Positions 26,206 to 35,248 of a DNA stretch of 64,000 nt are shown here, in pieces. Within the stretch, counting starts at the first letter, position 1; the number at the start of each line of letters is the position of its first letter. The stretch lies in contig SPIB01000001.1 in the NCBI GenBank assembly GCA_004535785.1, positions 944,548 to 1,008,547 of the forward strand, read 5' to 3'. The translations under genes were made by a program, and so were the position numbers. This DNA is from Gammaproteobacteria bacterium LSUCC0112. Lineage in GTDB: Bacteria > Pseudomonadota > Gammaproteobacteria > Pseudomonadales > Pseudohongiellaceae. The notes under the pieces were generated by a model. It did no database searches. It had not been told where the DNA came from and saw nothing but the letters and a program-made list of their open reading frames with translations.

Positions 26206-27359
26206 TTAAGTTGCGCCAGTGCTGGAGACTCGTCGACAACATTCACGCGCATACCTTCCACGACGGCTTGAATGGGGGACAAACAGATACGCTCGCCATC
26301 GGCAAGTCCGCCCTGAATCAGCACCCGGTCATTTTCCAGACGCATGATGTCAACTTCGCGGTACCACAGCCGATTTTCAGTATCTACGACCAACACGCGA
26401 TTATTGCCACGCACGACATCACGTGGCAGCGCAATCAAGTCATCGACTTTACGTCCCTGAATGGAGGCTTCCACATACAAACCAATCGGCAAGGGGATCG
26501 CTGCCGTAGTCTGGTCGACGCGCACAATGGCCTGAACCGCGTTGCTCGCGGTGTCGATACTGGCCTCCATACGCACCAGACGGCCCTGCCAATGCTGAAT
26601 ACTGTCGCCGAGCCGGCCACTGATATCCACAACTGGCGCGATGTCATCCGCGAGCTCACCGCGAACACCCAACGGGATGTCAAGATACGACAGCTGATTG
26701 ACGGCCAGTGGCAGACGCACTTCTACTTCATCGGCACTCAGAAGTACTGCCAGCGCCTGTCCACGGCCCACATGTTGGCCAAGATCAATGCTGCTGCTTT
26801 CCACGATGGTATCGAACGGTGCGCGAATTTCGCTGCGGGACAAATCCAGTTCGGCCTGGGCAACGGCGCCTTGTGCATCACGGACCCGACCCGCGGTATT
26901 GTCGGCCTGACGCTGCAAGTCACGCAGTTGTGATTCACTGATCAGGCGCTGGGCAGCCAGTGCGCTGTTACGCTCAAATTCTTCGCGGGCATGACGGGCG
27001 TCGGTCTCAGCCTGGGACAGCGAGGAGCGCGCACGCTCCAGTGCAGTTTCGTAATCACTGCTGTCAACGCGCAAAATCACTTCATCAGCAGCAAAGTAAC
27101 CGCCGGCGCGCAGCGACGGAGACACCCAGGACACTGGCCCGGTTGCAGCAGCCGAGAGGCTCACCCTGCGGCTGGCCTGCACACGCCCTTGAGAGTTGAC
27201 GTCAAGCTGGACGGTTTGCGCTCTGACGGGAGCAACACGCACACTGGCAACAGCTTGTTCCGGTGGCACGACAGACAACCGTTCAGGTGTCCGGATCAGC
27301 ACAACAAATACAGCCACTGCAGCCAACAAAATTCCGACTGGCAAAATGATCTTTTTCAC
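26202..27359 (-). CDS. RND efflux periplasmic adaptor subunit
   Basis: This 385-residue membrane fusion protein has an N-terminal anchor (about residues 3-22, IILPVGILLAAVAVFVVLI). The two lipoyl halves flank a helical hairpin (about 95-180, LERARSSLSQAETDARHAREEF). A beta-barrel and a membrane-proximal domain follow (GLYVEASIQGRKVDDLIALP). I chose GTG at 27359, with caggg eight bases upstream; a TTG 23 codons earlier is possible but adds no protein-like sequence. The gene shares an ATGA junction with the permease. A palindrome and a TATAAT box lie just upstream. Confidence 0.92.
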   Translation of the reverse strand: MKKIILPVGILLAAVAVFVVLIRTPERLSVVPPEQAVASVRVAPVRAQTVQLDVNSQGRVQASRRVSLSAAATGPVSWVSPSLRAGGYFAADEVILRVDSSDYETALERARSSLSQAETDARHAREEFERNSALAAQRLISESQLRDLQRQADNTAGRVRDAQGAVAQAELDLSRSEIRAPFDTIVESSSIDLGQHVGRGQALAVLLSADEVEVRLPLAVNQLSYLDIPLGVRGELADDIAPVVDISGRLGDSIQHWQGRLVRMEASIDTASNAVQAIVRVDQTTAAIPLPIGLYVEASIQGRKVDDLIALPRDVVRGNNRVLVVDTENRLWYREVDIMRLENDRVLIQGGLADGERICLSPIQAVVEGMRVNVVDESPALAQLK

Positions 27360-27670
27360 ATTAACAACCCTGGCGTGTACCCACGCACTTGTGATCCCGC
27401 TAAAACCCGCTAGTTCGTTTGGTATCAATCAATTACCAATACTTGCGGATTATACGCGGGCCGCGATACGTGGATCACTCCAAGTAACGCGCCGGGCGGG
27501 CTGTCAGTCGAAAAGTGTGACGATTCTACTCATTTAGGGTGGCCCGTTTTTATTTCAGTGTCGCCTCGATTGCAACACGTGACGCACAGGGCTCAACAGT
27601 GCTGTATTCCGAACTCCTACGATCTGTTGATCCCTGGACCAGAACAGAATGCTGCCGTCAGACTACCCCA
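27360..27670. other. Intergenic region upstream of the RND operon
   Basis: These 311 bases contain the presumed promoter and operator of the RND operon (27419-27454) and the 3' flank of the ParB-like gene. In the remaining 27455-27670 I find no RNA gene, clear terminator or frame with a ribosome binding site. Confidence 0.5.
27419..27454 (-). promoter_or_regulatory. Candidate promoter and operator of the RND operon
   Basis: On the minus strand a perfect -10 TATAAT (27449-27454) is followed within 10 bases by the perfect inverted repeat TTGGTA-N9-TACCAA (27419-27439). The repeat would straddle the transcription start, which is the usual site for a TetR- or MarR-type repressor. The -35 element is weak. 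No regulator gene is adjacent, so the regulator would be encoded elsewhere. Confidence 0.5.
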
Positions 27671-28792
27671 TCATGGCCACTCCTGCCACTGCAGGCCGGT
27701 GACGTTACCCGACGCACCTTTGTAGTTGCGGAACCAGGTTTCGATGATGCTGGTGATGCCGGGAAACTGTTGGTTCAGATCGGCCAATGTGTGGGTATCC
27801 GCGTAGAGCGGATCATCCATTAACACGGCCTGTTCGCTGTGATGCCCCAGATCTGCACACCCTGCGGCAATGCCCCGTGCAGCGAGCGCCAGCGCCAGCC
27901 TTCCGGGTTCGCCGTCATCGCACAACAGCTCAACAATGTCCTTGACCTCGGTCAGCGCCATGCGGCCCATGGCATCGGGGCCTTGCCCGTCAGGTCCGAT
28001 AGCTGTATCAGCTGGCAAGGCCAGCATATGGCCGCTGATGCGCTCCAGCCATCGCAAATACGTAACTGACGAATTCAGCGCGGGCACCTGTAAGTGTGGT
28101 TGCGAGCGAATATGCTGCGCCCAATAGAACTCGGCAAACGGCAGCGCTGGTTGCGGTCGTTCCCAGACCAGATCACGCAGAAAATATATAGCGGTGCGAT
28201 ATGGGTCATCTGCCAGCGTGCCGCGACCAAAATCGGCCGGGATCTGCGTCTGATCAATAGGCTGACCGTTAGCATCGTACAACCAGGTCAGATTGCTGTC
28301 CTGCAACCACTGCCAGAATGCAGCCTCTGTTAAATCCGAGCGATCATGTGTGACCACAACGGCCACCTCGGTGTCTGGCCCCAGCGCGTCAACATCCTGA
28401 AATATACTGAAGGTATGATGGCCGTCAGTGAGATACAGTTGGTTACCGGGACCTCTGACCGCCGTTTTCATCTCTTGAGGACGGGTACCGATACGGTCAC
28501 TGGCACGACAACGGTAACTGTTTGCATCCTTTGGGTTGGATTGTGCGGTGAATATTGCGTCATCACCCTGACCACGGTTCTCACAGAGATCATCAAACAG
28601 TTTCTGTTGATCGATGCGGTACCGTTGCAGCGTATAGTTGACCTGATCGTGGGCAATAAACGCTTGCGTGGGATGCAGGGCGCTGATCGGCACCCGCACA
28701 ATGTCGGCCTGTTGTGGGTCCGCCTGTTGGGCAACGCCTGGCGGCAGAAAACCCAGTGCAAGTACCAACGGGCAGAAAAATCGCTTGACCAT
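27671..28792 (-). CDS. Exported ParB-like domain protein
   Basis: The product is a 373-residue protein with a signal peptide (MVKRFFCPLVLALGFLPPGVAQQ). The mature part opens with VRVPISALHPTQAFIAHDQV, and YLTDGHHTFSIFQDV occurs about residue 130. These are the paired motifs of the ParB-like (ParBc_2) fold, where the histidine pair is typical of the family. The C-terminal half (from about 180) is less familiar. Unlike chromosomal ParB there is no HTH domain, and the signal peptide places it outside the cytoplasm, so a role in DNA segregation is unlikely. An extracytoplasmic nucleotide- or nucleic-acid-related activity is possible. ATG at 28792 has ggag seven bases upstream. Confidence 0.75.
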   Translation of the reverse strand: MVKRFFCPLVLALGFLPPGVAQQADPQQADIVRVPISALHPTQAFIAHDQVNYTLQRYRIDQQKLFDDLCENRGQGDDAIFTAQSNPKDANSYRCRASDRIGTRPQEMKTAVRGPGNQLYLTDGHHTFSIFQDVDALGPDTEVAVVVTHDRSDLTEAAFWQWLQDSNLTWLYDANGQPIDQTQIPADFGRGTLADDPYRTAIYFLRDLVWERPQPALPFAEFYWAQHIRSQPHLQVPALNSSVTYLRWLERISGHMLALPADTAIGPDGQGPDAMGRMALTEVKDIVELLCDDGEPGRLALALAARGIAAGCADLGHHSEQAVLMDDPLYADTHTLADLNQQFPGITSIIETWFRNYKGASGNVTGLQWQEWP

Positions 28793-28894
28793 TAACAGGC
28801 TCCGCACGCTTTCAGCGCATGATATTTGATACACGAAACGCATCAAAGCCTACGACAAACACATGACAATACTGTAACAAAACTGACGCAAACC

Positions 28895-29767
28895 ATGACC
28901 AGCACATCACAATTGGCTGCACACAACGCATTGCAAAACAGCAGTTATCACCAGCTACTGCATTTTCTGACGCAATATCCTGATGCGCTGGCGTTGACCG
29001 GCGCGGGCATCAGTACCGGCTCTGGTATTCCAGATTACCGGGATCAGAACGGCAACTGGAAGCGCAAACAACCGGTGCAACATCAGGATTTTATGCGCAG
29101 CCACCCAACACGCCAGCGCTACTGGGCACGCAGTCTGGTCGGTTGGCCCATCATGCAAACCGCACAACCCAATGCTGCTCACTTCACGCTATCCGCGCTG
29201 GAACAACGTGGCTACATCAAGCAGCTGGTGACACAGAATGTGGATCGCCTGCATCAAAAAGCGGGCAGCCACTCGGCAATCGATTTGCACGGGCGCGCAG
29301 ATGAAGTGATTTGTATGCAATGCGACTTTCGCGAACCCCGCGCAATAACACACAAGCGCTGTGCTGATGCCAACCCGGCGTTCGCCAACCTGACAGCGAA
29401 TGCAGCACCGGATGGGGATGCCGACCTGGATGTAAACGTTGACAACTTTAAGGTGCCAGGATGCCCTGATTGTGGCGGCATACTTAAACCTGACGTGGTA
29501 TTTTTTGGCGACAACGTGCCACGCGAGCGTGTGAATGCTGTTTTTGACACACTCAACAACAGCAGCGCATTAATCGTGATAGGGTCATCATTGATGGTTT
29601 TTTCAGGTTTCCGTTTTGCACGTGAGGCGCGTTTGCAGAACAAGCCGTTGTTGATTCTGACGCAGGGCAAAACCCGGGCGGATGATATTGCGACGCTGAA
29701 GATTGATGCCGAGATTGTGCAGACACTGACCAGCGCTACGGATGCCCTGATCAGCGTCAACCCTTAA
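28895..29767 (+). CDS. SIR2-family NAD-dependent protein deacetylase
   Basis: The product is a 290-residue sirtuin. The NAD-binding motif ALTGAGISTGSGIPDYRD lies at about residues 34-51, TQNVDRLHQKAG at 113-124, and the catalytic histidine is H132 in DLHGR. Four zinc cysteines are present (C140, C143, C190, C193). The insertion between the cysteine pairs, with several acidic residues, is longer than usual. It removes acetyl or other acyl groups from lysines with NAD as co-substrate. I chose ATG at 28895; a TTG 23 codons earlier is the alternative, and no strong ribosome binding site helps. It converges on the esterase gene with only three bases between the stops. Confidence 0.92.
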   Translation: MTSTSQLAAHNALQNSSYHQLLHFLTQYPDALALTGAGISTGSGIPDYRDQNGNWKRKQPVQHQDFMRSHPTRQRYWARSLVGWPIMQTAQPNAAHFTLSALEQRGYIKQLVTQNVDRLHQKAGSHSAIDLHGRADEVICMQCDFREPRAITHKRCADANPAFANLTANAAPDGDADLDVNVDNFKVPGCPDCGGILKPDVVFFGDNVPRERVNAVFDTLNNSSALIVIGSSLMVFSGFRFAREARLQNKPLLILTQGKTRADDIATLKIDAEIVQTLTSATDALISVNP

Positions 29768-29770
29768 CAA

Positions 29771-30976
29771 TTACTGTGCGCCAGACGCAGCAGTGGGTGC
29801 CGTAGGCGCAACACTGCAGTCATCACACATGACGTTGTACAGCGGAGCGCCCGCTGCCAGGCCGGCGAGCCAATCGACAAATTTGGTGCCGTTTACTTCA
29901 TACGTGTACACGTCCGGACGTAGCAGAATGGTGTGCATGGCACCCCCTGCCACGTAGTAACGGAAGCCCGGAATGGCGGTGCTGATCTCTGCCAGATTCT
30001 GCTCAAGCAAGGGTTTGAGTGAATCGACCGGCATACCGCCCAGTGCCAGGAACTGTTTCTGCACATCATCTTCGGCGTTATCGTAGGACGCAAAACGAAT
30101 GTTGGGGTTTTCCTGCACCGCCGCAATATACAAGTGATGGAAGCTGAACTGGTCTGCTGGAATAGTGCTTATGTGCGTGAGATCTGCTACTACGCGATCC
30201 GTGTGCCAGATATCGTAGGGATTAAAGTTGGCAAATCCGCGATATCCACCCGAGGCATCACCGAGTTGCGTGACGGCAGCGGCCGGATACTGTTCAGCCA
30301 GTTTCACGGCATAAAATGGCGACGGTATTGATCCGGCACTGGAACCGGTGACAAAAATCTGCTCAGGTGCAAACACATGTGCAAATGTCCACGCCATCGC
30401 TGCCTGACCGTTCGCCCAGCCTCGATGCCGCACATGCACCGGGTGTGAAGCATGTCCTTCCAGTGCTGGCGCATCATGATGTTGTTCGCTATCCCCCAGA
30501 TGCACGTCGCCGGAACAATAAGGCGCATACACCACGGTGTAATCTGCAAACGGGTTGGTCATCTGATCAAAGGCCAGAATACCGTGTGCACGTGACGGGT
30601 CGGTGTTGGCCAGATTGACTTGATAGCTGGGACGCAGGTCGGTGTCGCAATTGGCACCATCCCAACAGGCTCCGCCGCCTTCCAGATAAAACATCAGCTT
30701 TTGCGGATCACCCTGTTTAACAAAAAACTTGTATTCGGAACCATCTGAACACTGGGTGTCTCCGCCGGGCAACAGTGTGTTCCAACCCGGGGTCAGGTCA
30801 CTGAAATCCGCCAGCACAGCCGGTAATGCCGGCGCACTTATCACCTCAGGGGACGCGGTAGAGGTGGGTGCATCTGCCGGATCGGGTTGACCGCAGGCAA
30901 CCAACAGCGCCAACACGGCAACCAGCAGCAGACTGCCCACTCCTGACGCCGCTTTTTTATCATTTTGTTTTAGCAT
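29771..30976 (-). CDS. Pectinacetylesterase/Notum-like lipoprotein
   Basis: The product is a 401-residue alpha/beta hydrolase of the pectinacetylesterase/NOTUM family. The block YLEGGGACWDGANC lies at about residues 97-110 and APYCSGDVHLGD at about 151-162. The nucleophile serine is about residue 213 in GSSAGS, and a histidine in GGAMH at about 348 is well placed to complete the triad. A lipobox LVAC with Cys28 makes it a lipoprotein, probably on the outer membrane. Family members remove acetyl groups from pectin (plants) or palmitoleate from Wnt (animals); the bacterial substrate is unknown. The ribosome binding site aaggtgag is good. It stands alone. Confidence 0.87.
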   Translation of the reverse strand: MLKQNDKKAASGVGSLLLVAVLALLVACGQPDPADAPTSTASPEVISAPALPAVLADFSDLTPGWNTLLPGGDTQCSDGSEYKFFVKQGDPQKLMFYLEGGGACWDGANCDTDLRPSYQVNLANTDPSRAHGILAFDQMTNPFADYTVVYAPYCSGDVHLGDSEQHHDAPALEGHASHPVHVRHRGWANGQAAMAWTFAHVFAPEQIFVTGSSAGSIPSPFYAVKLAEQYPAAAVTQLGDASGGYRGFANFNPYDIWHTDRVVADLTHISTIPADQFSFHHLYIAAVQENPNIRFASYDNAEDDVQKQFLALGGMPVDSLKPLLEQNLAEISTAIPGFRYYVAGGAMHTILLRPDVYTYEVNGTKFVDWLAGLAAGAPLYNVMCDDCSVAPTAPTAASGAQ

Positions 30977-31195
30977 TCAGCTCACCTTGTTTTTGATATT
31001 TGATACACCGTTTAAACGTCGCCCCCGATGCTCAGGTTTGACTTTCAGGGTTGTTTCACACGCATTATTAACATACGATCGGGCGCAGTAACAGTGTCTG
31101 CAGACACGGGCTTCATATGCGTCTGAAACCAGCATAATAATCAGCAAGATCAATAAATTCCATTCACAAAACTTATCACACAGGTACCCAGAGCC

Positions 31196-31516
31196 ATGCC
31201 ACGCATTACCCTGATCGAACACAATGGAACTGAACACGCCGTTGACGCAAAAAACGGTGATTCGCTGATGACCACCGCCATCAAACACCGGGTGCCCGGT
31301 ATTGATGCCGATTGTGGTGGCGCCTGCTCGTGCGGCACCTGTCATGTGTTTATTGATGACGCTTGGTTGGGCAAGGTGGGCGAACCCGGCCCGTTTGAGG
31401 AACCCATGCTGGATTTGAATCCGGAGCGCGCCGCCAATTCACGACTGTCCTGTCAGATTGACATCAGTGACGAGTTGGACGGGCTGGTTGTTCGTCTGCC
31501 TGAATTTCAATTTTAG
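31196..31516 (+). CDS. 2Fe-2S ferredoxin, adrenodoxin type
   Basis: The product is a 106-residue ferredoxin with the cluster ligands C40, C46, C49 and C86 in the spacing C-X5-C-X2-C-X36-C of vertebrate-type (adrenodoxin/putidaredoxin) ferredoxins. An extra cysteine, C44, lies within the loop. It is followed after 34 bases by a P450 gene, so it probably delivers electrons to that enzyme. No ferredoxin reductase gene is present in the window, so one must be supplied from elsewhere. Confidence 0.93.
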   Translation: MPRITLIEHNGTEHAVDAKNGDSLMTTAIKHRVPGIDADCGGACSCGTCHVFIDDAWLGKVGEPGPFEEPMLDLNPERAANSRLSCQIDISDELDGLVVRLPEFQF

Positions 31517-31550
31517 TAAACAACGTCTATACCCAAGCAGGAGAAAGTCG

Positions 31551-32807
31551 ATGGAAGCGCCCGTGATCAAACACAGCAGCCGCAGCCTGGTGGGGCGCGA
31601 TGCCTGGACCATACCGCTGGAGGAAATCGATCTTGCGCACCCCGGTATCTGGCAGGCCAATGAGTACCTGCCGTTTCTGGCGCGGCTGCGCAAAGACGAC
31701 CCAGTGCACTACTGCGCCCACTCACCGGTTGGCGCATATTGGTCGGTGACCCGTTATCAGGACATCATGACCATGGAAGCGGCGCCGCATTTGTTTTCTT
31801 CGGAGCCCACCATCGGCATCGTTGACGTGTTGCCGCAGTTTACCTTGCCCATGTTTATTGCCATGGATCCGCCCAAGCATGATGAACAGCGCAAAACCGT
31901 GCAGGGCGTGGTAGCGCCCAATAACCTGAAAAATCTGGAAGGGCTGATCCGTCAGCGCGTGATCACCATTTTGGACAGTCTGCCGCAGGGAGAGACTTTC
32001 AACTGGGTGGATCGGGTATCACGCGAACTGACCACACAGATGCTGGCGACCCTGTTCGACTTCCCATTTGAAGAGCGCAACAAGCTGACCTATTGGTCCG
32101 ACATTGCCACCGCCATTCCGGGGGCCGGCCTGGTCAACAGTTATGAAGAGAGTTTTGAGATTCTTAAAGAATGCCTGGCGTACTTTATGCGCCTGTGGCG
32201 CGAGCGCGCCGCCAAAGCACCCGGCAATGATCTGATCTCCATGCTGGCGCACGGCGAAGCCACTAAAAACATGCCGCCCATGGAGTTTCTGGGCAATCTT
32301 GTGTTGTTGATTGTGGGTGGTAACGATACCACGCGTAATTCCATCACTGGTGGTGTATTAGCCCTGAACGAATACCCGCAGGAGTATCAGAAACTGCGCG
32401 ATAACCCGGCACTGATTCCCTCCATGGTCTCTGAGATCATTCGCTGGCAGACACCGCTGGCTTATATGCGTCGCACCGCAAAAGTCGATACGGAGTTGGG
32501 CGGCAAGCACATCAAAGCCGGTGACAAAATTCTGATGTGGTATGCGTCGGCCAATCGCGATGACGCGGTGATCGACCGGCCCGATGAATTTCTGATCGAC
32601 CGCGATCGTGTGCGTCAGCATCTGTCATTTGGCACCGGCATCCATCGCTGCATGGGCAATCGTCTGGCAGAAATGCAGCTGCGTGTATTGTGGGAGGAAA
32701 TCCTGCAACGCTTCCACAAGGTGGAAGTGGTGGGCGAACCGGTGAGGATCTACTCGAGTTTTGTTAAAGGTTATACCGATCTGCCCGTGCGGCTTATTGC
32801 GCGATAA
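31551..32807 (+). CDS. Cytochrome P450, CYP153-like
   Basis: The product is a 418-residue soluble P450. The heme-binding motif HLSFGTGIHRCMGNRLAE has Cys367 as ligand. The ExxR motif is E295-I-I-R298 and the I-helix reads GGNDTTRNSITGG. The wording around the heme cysteine closely matches CYP153 enzymes, the bacterial terminal alkane and fatty acid hydroxylases. The adjacent ferredoxin gene matches the normal partner, but the usual reductase is missing. The ATG at 31551 has a perfect ggagaaag ribosome binding site. The 3' end overlaps the converging S41 peptidase gene by 14 bases. Alkane hydroxylation is inferred from the motif similarity. Confidence 0.88.
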   Translation: MEAPVIKHSSRSLVGRDAWTIPLEEIDLAHPGIWQANEYLPFLARLRKDDPVHYCAHSPVGAYWSVTRYQDIMTMEAAPHLFSSEPTIGIVDVLPQFTLPMFIAMDPPKHDEQRKTVQGVVAPNNLKNLEGLIRQRVITILDSLPQGETFNWVDRVSRELTTQMLATLFDFPFEERNKLTYWSDIATAIPGAGLVNSYEESFEILKECLAYFMRLWRERAAKAPGNDLISMLAHGEATKNMPPMEFLGNLVLLIVGGNDTTRNSITGGVLALNEYPQEYQKLRDNPALIPSMVSEIIRWQTPLAYMRRTAKVDTELGGKHIKAGDKILMWYASANRDDAVIDRPDEFLIDRDRVRQHLSFGTGIHRCMGNRLAEMQLRVLWEEILQRFHKVEVVGEPVRIYSSFVKGYTDLPVRLIAR

Positions 32808-34002
32808 TCAGCTGCAGCACCCGATCCAATATCGGGTCGCTGCCATTGCAGTGTTGACGGCAGGGCGCTACCTCGATGTCAGGCGCAACGCCAACACCTT
32901 CGATGTCGCCGGTCCCCGGGGTTGGAAAGGTGCCGACTGCCACATACAGGAAATAGCGCTCATCCAGCAATCGGTTCATACGGCCGCTGAGGTAATAACC
33001 CGCCGTGGTTGATCCGACCAACGTGCCAAGATTGTCACGACGTACAATCGCAGCCAACAACTCTTTGCCACTGCGCACACTGTCATCAATCAGGAAAAAA
33101 ACCGGCACCGGGTTTTGAGCACGCATAAAACGCACAGCTGACAGATAGTCCTCGCTGGTGCCGCCAAAACCGCCGCGCAAATCAATGATCAACGCGTCAA
33201 TGTCGGCCTCGGTGAATTCTTCCATCGATGCCTGAAAGTCGCGCTGAATCTGATCACGCGCCGCCCAGATACGGTAGTAGGCGATGCGTTTGCCAATGGC
33301 CTGCAGATCAAGCACCCGAGCTGATGCCGCCGAAGCGTCCACAAATGCGCGCATGACACTTTGCACCGGGGCGTTAACCGTGATCTCGCGCACCGTCTGC
33401 CCATCGGAGGACACCTGCACTTGATTGTCGCCCGCAACAAAACCAACAGGGTCAAATGGCTCACCATTCAGGCTGATCAGTTCATCGCCTTCCCGGATGC
33501 CGGCAGCATCTGCAGCAGAACCGTTGAGCACGTGCTGCGCAAACCAACGGTTGTCTGATGACGTCGCCCACACCCCGGGAAATGGCAAGGTGTAGGCATC
33601 CAGCCCATCAAAATGGAACAGTGAATTCAGCCCCCAGTAGTCCAGATCGTGCTGTGAATACAAAGCCGTATGGCTGGCCTCGAGCCTGGATAACAATTGA
33701 TTAACCCGGTCGGTCACCTGTTTGGTGGTGTCGCTGCATTGGGTGGCTTCAACAGCATCCGCCACTTCCGCCGACCAATCCAGACCATTAAACGTTTTGT
33801 CGTAAAACTGCTCCGTCACCACACTCAACACCACGCTGATGTCGCGTTGTGCTGTGCAATCATTTGCACTTGCTGAGTCACCGCTGGTTGATTGCGCAGT
33901 AACGCTGGTTGCTGACAATGACGTCAGTGCAAACACAACCGCGCCCAGCAGCTGTTGTGCTGAGCGTTTTGGCAGACTTGACCGGGCAGGACAATCGCGC
34001 AT
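32794..34002 (-). CDS. S41 family peptidase with PDZ domain, exported
   Basis: This 402-residue protein has a signal peptide (about residues 1-36, cleavage after TAQ). A PDZ-like domain (about 145-215, AADAAGIREGDELISLNGEPF) leads into an S41 core with YYRIW, ALIIDLRGGFGG and the likely nucleophile serine in DDSVRSGKELLAA. The lysine that C-terminal processing proteases have in the GxxTxGK motif is not seen (GSTTAGYYLS here), so it resembles the S41B/tricorn-like branch. It probably degrades periplasmic peptides. It lies three bases after fabV, at the end of a long minus-strand operon, and its last 14 bases overlap the P450 gene. Confidence 0.87.
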   Translation of the reverse strand: MRDCPARSSLPKRSAQQLLGAVVFALTSLSATSVTAQSTSGDSASANDCTAQRDISVVLSVVTEQFYDKTFNGLDWSAEVADAVEATQCSDTTKQVTDRVNQLLSRLEASHTALYSQHDLDYWGLNSLFHFDGLDAYTLPFPGVWATSSDNRWFAQHVLNGSAADAAGIREGDELISLNGEPFDPVGFVAGDNQVQVSSDGQTVREITVNAPVQSVMRAFVDASAASARVLDLQAIGKRIAYYRIWAARDQIQRDFQASMEEFTEADIDALIIDLRGGFGGTSEDYLSAVRFMRAQNPVPVFFLIDDSVRSGKELLAAIVRRDNLGTLVGSTTAGYYLSGRMNRLLDERYFLYVAVGTFPTPGTGDIEGVGVAPDIEVAPCRQHCNGSDPILDRVLQLIIAQ

Positions 34003-34005
34003 CCA

Positions 34006-35220
34006 TCAGGCCTCGGGAACCGTCACCACGTTAAAGTCTACCGCAGTGGCCACATCCGCGTCGTAGTCGACGTCAGCACGCTCAAACCCGAACAGCTTGA
34101 GGAATTCGTGTTTGTAACCGGTGTAATCGGTTAACTGGAACAGATTGTCATTATTGACCTCTTCCCAGAGTTGTTTGCACGCCGACTGCACGTCATCGCT
34201 CAACTCTTTATCGTCCATACGGAAACGACCCGCGTCATCAAGATCAACAGCCTTGCCATCGGTACGATACAGCTGCTCGGAGAACAGTCGGTTGAGCTGT
34301 TCAATGGTGCCCTCGTGCAGACCCTTTTCTTTCATCACTTTATAAACCAGTGCGATATACAAGGGCATCACGGGGATGGCAGCAGAGGCCTGGGTTACCA
34401 CGGACTTCAGCACAGCCACATTGGCGGTGCCCTGGTATTTGCTGCCGAGTTTTTCACCCAGAGCGTGTGCGGCGCGATCCAGATCTTCTTTGGCTTTGCC
34501 CAGCGCGCCATGCCAATAAATCGGCCAGGTCATTTCGGTACCAATATAACTGAACGCCACGGTTTTAACGCCCGGCGCCAGCACACCCGCCTGATCCAGT
34601 GCGGCCATCCACAACTCCCAGTCTTCGCCGCCCATGACTTTGATGGTGTCGGCAATTTCTTCATCGGTTGCCGGCTCAACTTCAGCGTGGATAATCTGGT
34701 CTTTGTTGGTATCTATCGCTGTTGACTTATAGACCTGACCGATGGGTTTCAGCACCGAACGCTTTACTTCACCGGTGTCTGGCAATTTACGTACCGGTGA
34801 TGCCAGCGAATAAATCACCAGATCAACCTGACCCAGGTCCTGTTTAATCGCGTCGATAGCCAGGGCGCGTACTTCATCGGAAAACGCATCACCGTTGATG
34901 GACTTTGCATACAGTCCGGCTTTTTTGGCCTGTTCTTCAAATGCCCAGGAGTTGTACCAGCCTGCAGTACCCGGTTTGCTGTCGGTTGCCGGTTTTTCAA
35001 AAAATACGCCCAGCGTATCGGCTTTGTAGGCAAAGGCAGCGGTAATGCGTGCAGCGAGTCCATAACCACTGGATGCGCCAATCACCAGCACTTTTTTGGG
35101 ACCCTGACGCTCGCCCAGTGCTGAGGTGGTGACCGCAATCTGATCAGCAACGTTGTTGTAACAACCCGTCGGGTGGGTGGTTGTGCAGATAAAACCGCGG
35201 TACTTGGGCTTGATAATCAT
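34006..35220 (-). CDS. fabV: Trans-2-enoyl-ACP reductase FabV
   Basis: The product is a 404-residue NADH-dependent enoyl reductase. [17 protein letters not shown] and [19 protein letters not shown] are FabV hallmarks. The catalytic pair is Y235-X8-K244 in [10 protein letters not shown], and even the numbering agrees with known FabV proteins. It performs the last step of fatty acid elongation, and FabV enzymes are known to be insensitive to triclosan. The ATG at 35220 with gagga upstream is the family start; the 16 extra codons upstream are not homologous. It lies in a dense minus-strand cluster between a GNAT and the S41 peptidase. Confidence 0.95.
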   Translation of the reverse strand: MIIKPKYRGFICTTTHPTGCYNNVADQIAVTTSALGERQGPKKVLVIGASSGYGLAARITAAFAYKADTLGVFFEKPATDSKPGTAGWYNSWAFEEQAKKAGLYAKSINGDAFSDEVRALAIDAIKQDLGQVDLVIYSLASPVRKLPDTGEVKRSVLKPIGQVYKSTAIDTNKDQIIHAEVEPATDEEIADTIKVMGGEDWELWMAALDQAGVLAPGVKTVAFSYIGTEMTWPIYWHGALGKAKEDLDRAAHALGEKLGSKYQGTANVAVLKSVVTQASAAIPVMPLYIALVYKVMKEKGLHEGTIEQLNRLFSEQLYRTDGKAVDLDDAGRFRMDDKELSDDVQSACKQLWEEVNNDNLFQLTDYTGYKHEFLKLFGFERADVDYDADVATAVDFNVVTVPEA

Positions 35221-35248
35221 GGTGTATCCTCGTTCAAAAAAATCGTCT

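Noticed and set aside
24989-26271. Several plus-strand frames inside the RND permease gene
   Set aside because: They are Ser-, Arg- and Thr-rich mirror frames of a well-supported 1081-residue RND protein.
30977-31345. 122-codon frame on the minus strand upstream of the esterase gene
   Set aside because: It overlaps the ferredoxin gene and the promoter region, and its sequence is not protein-like.
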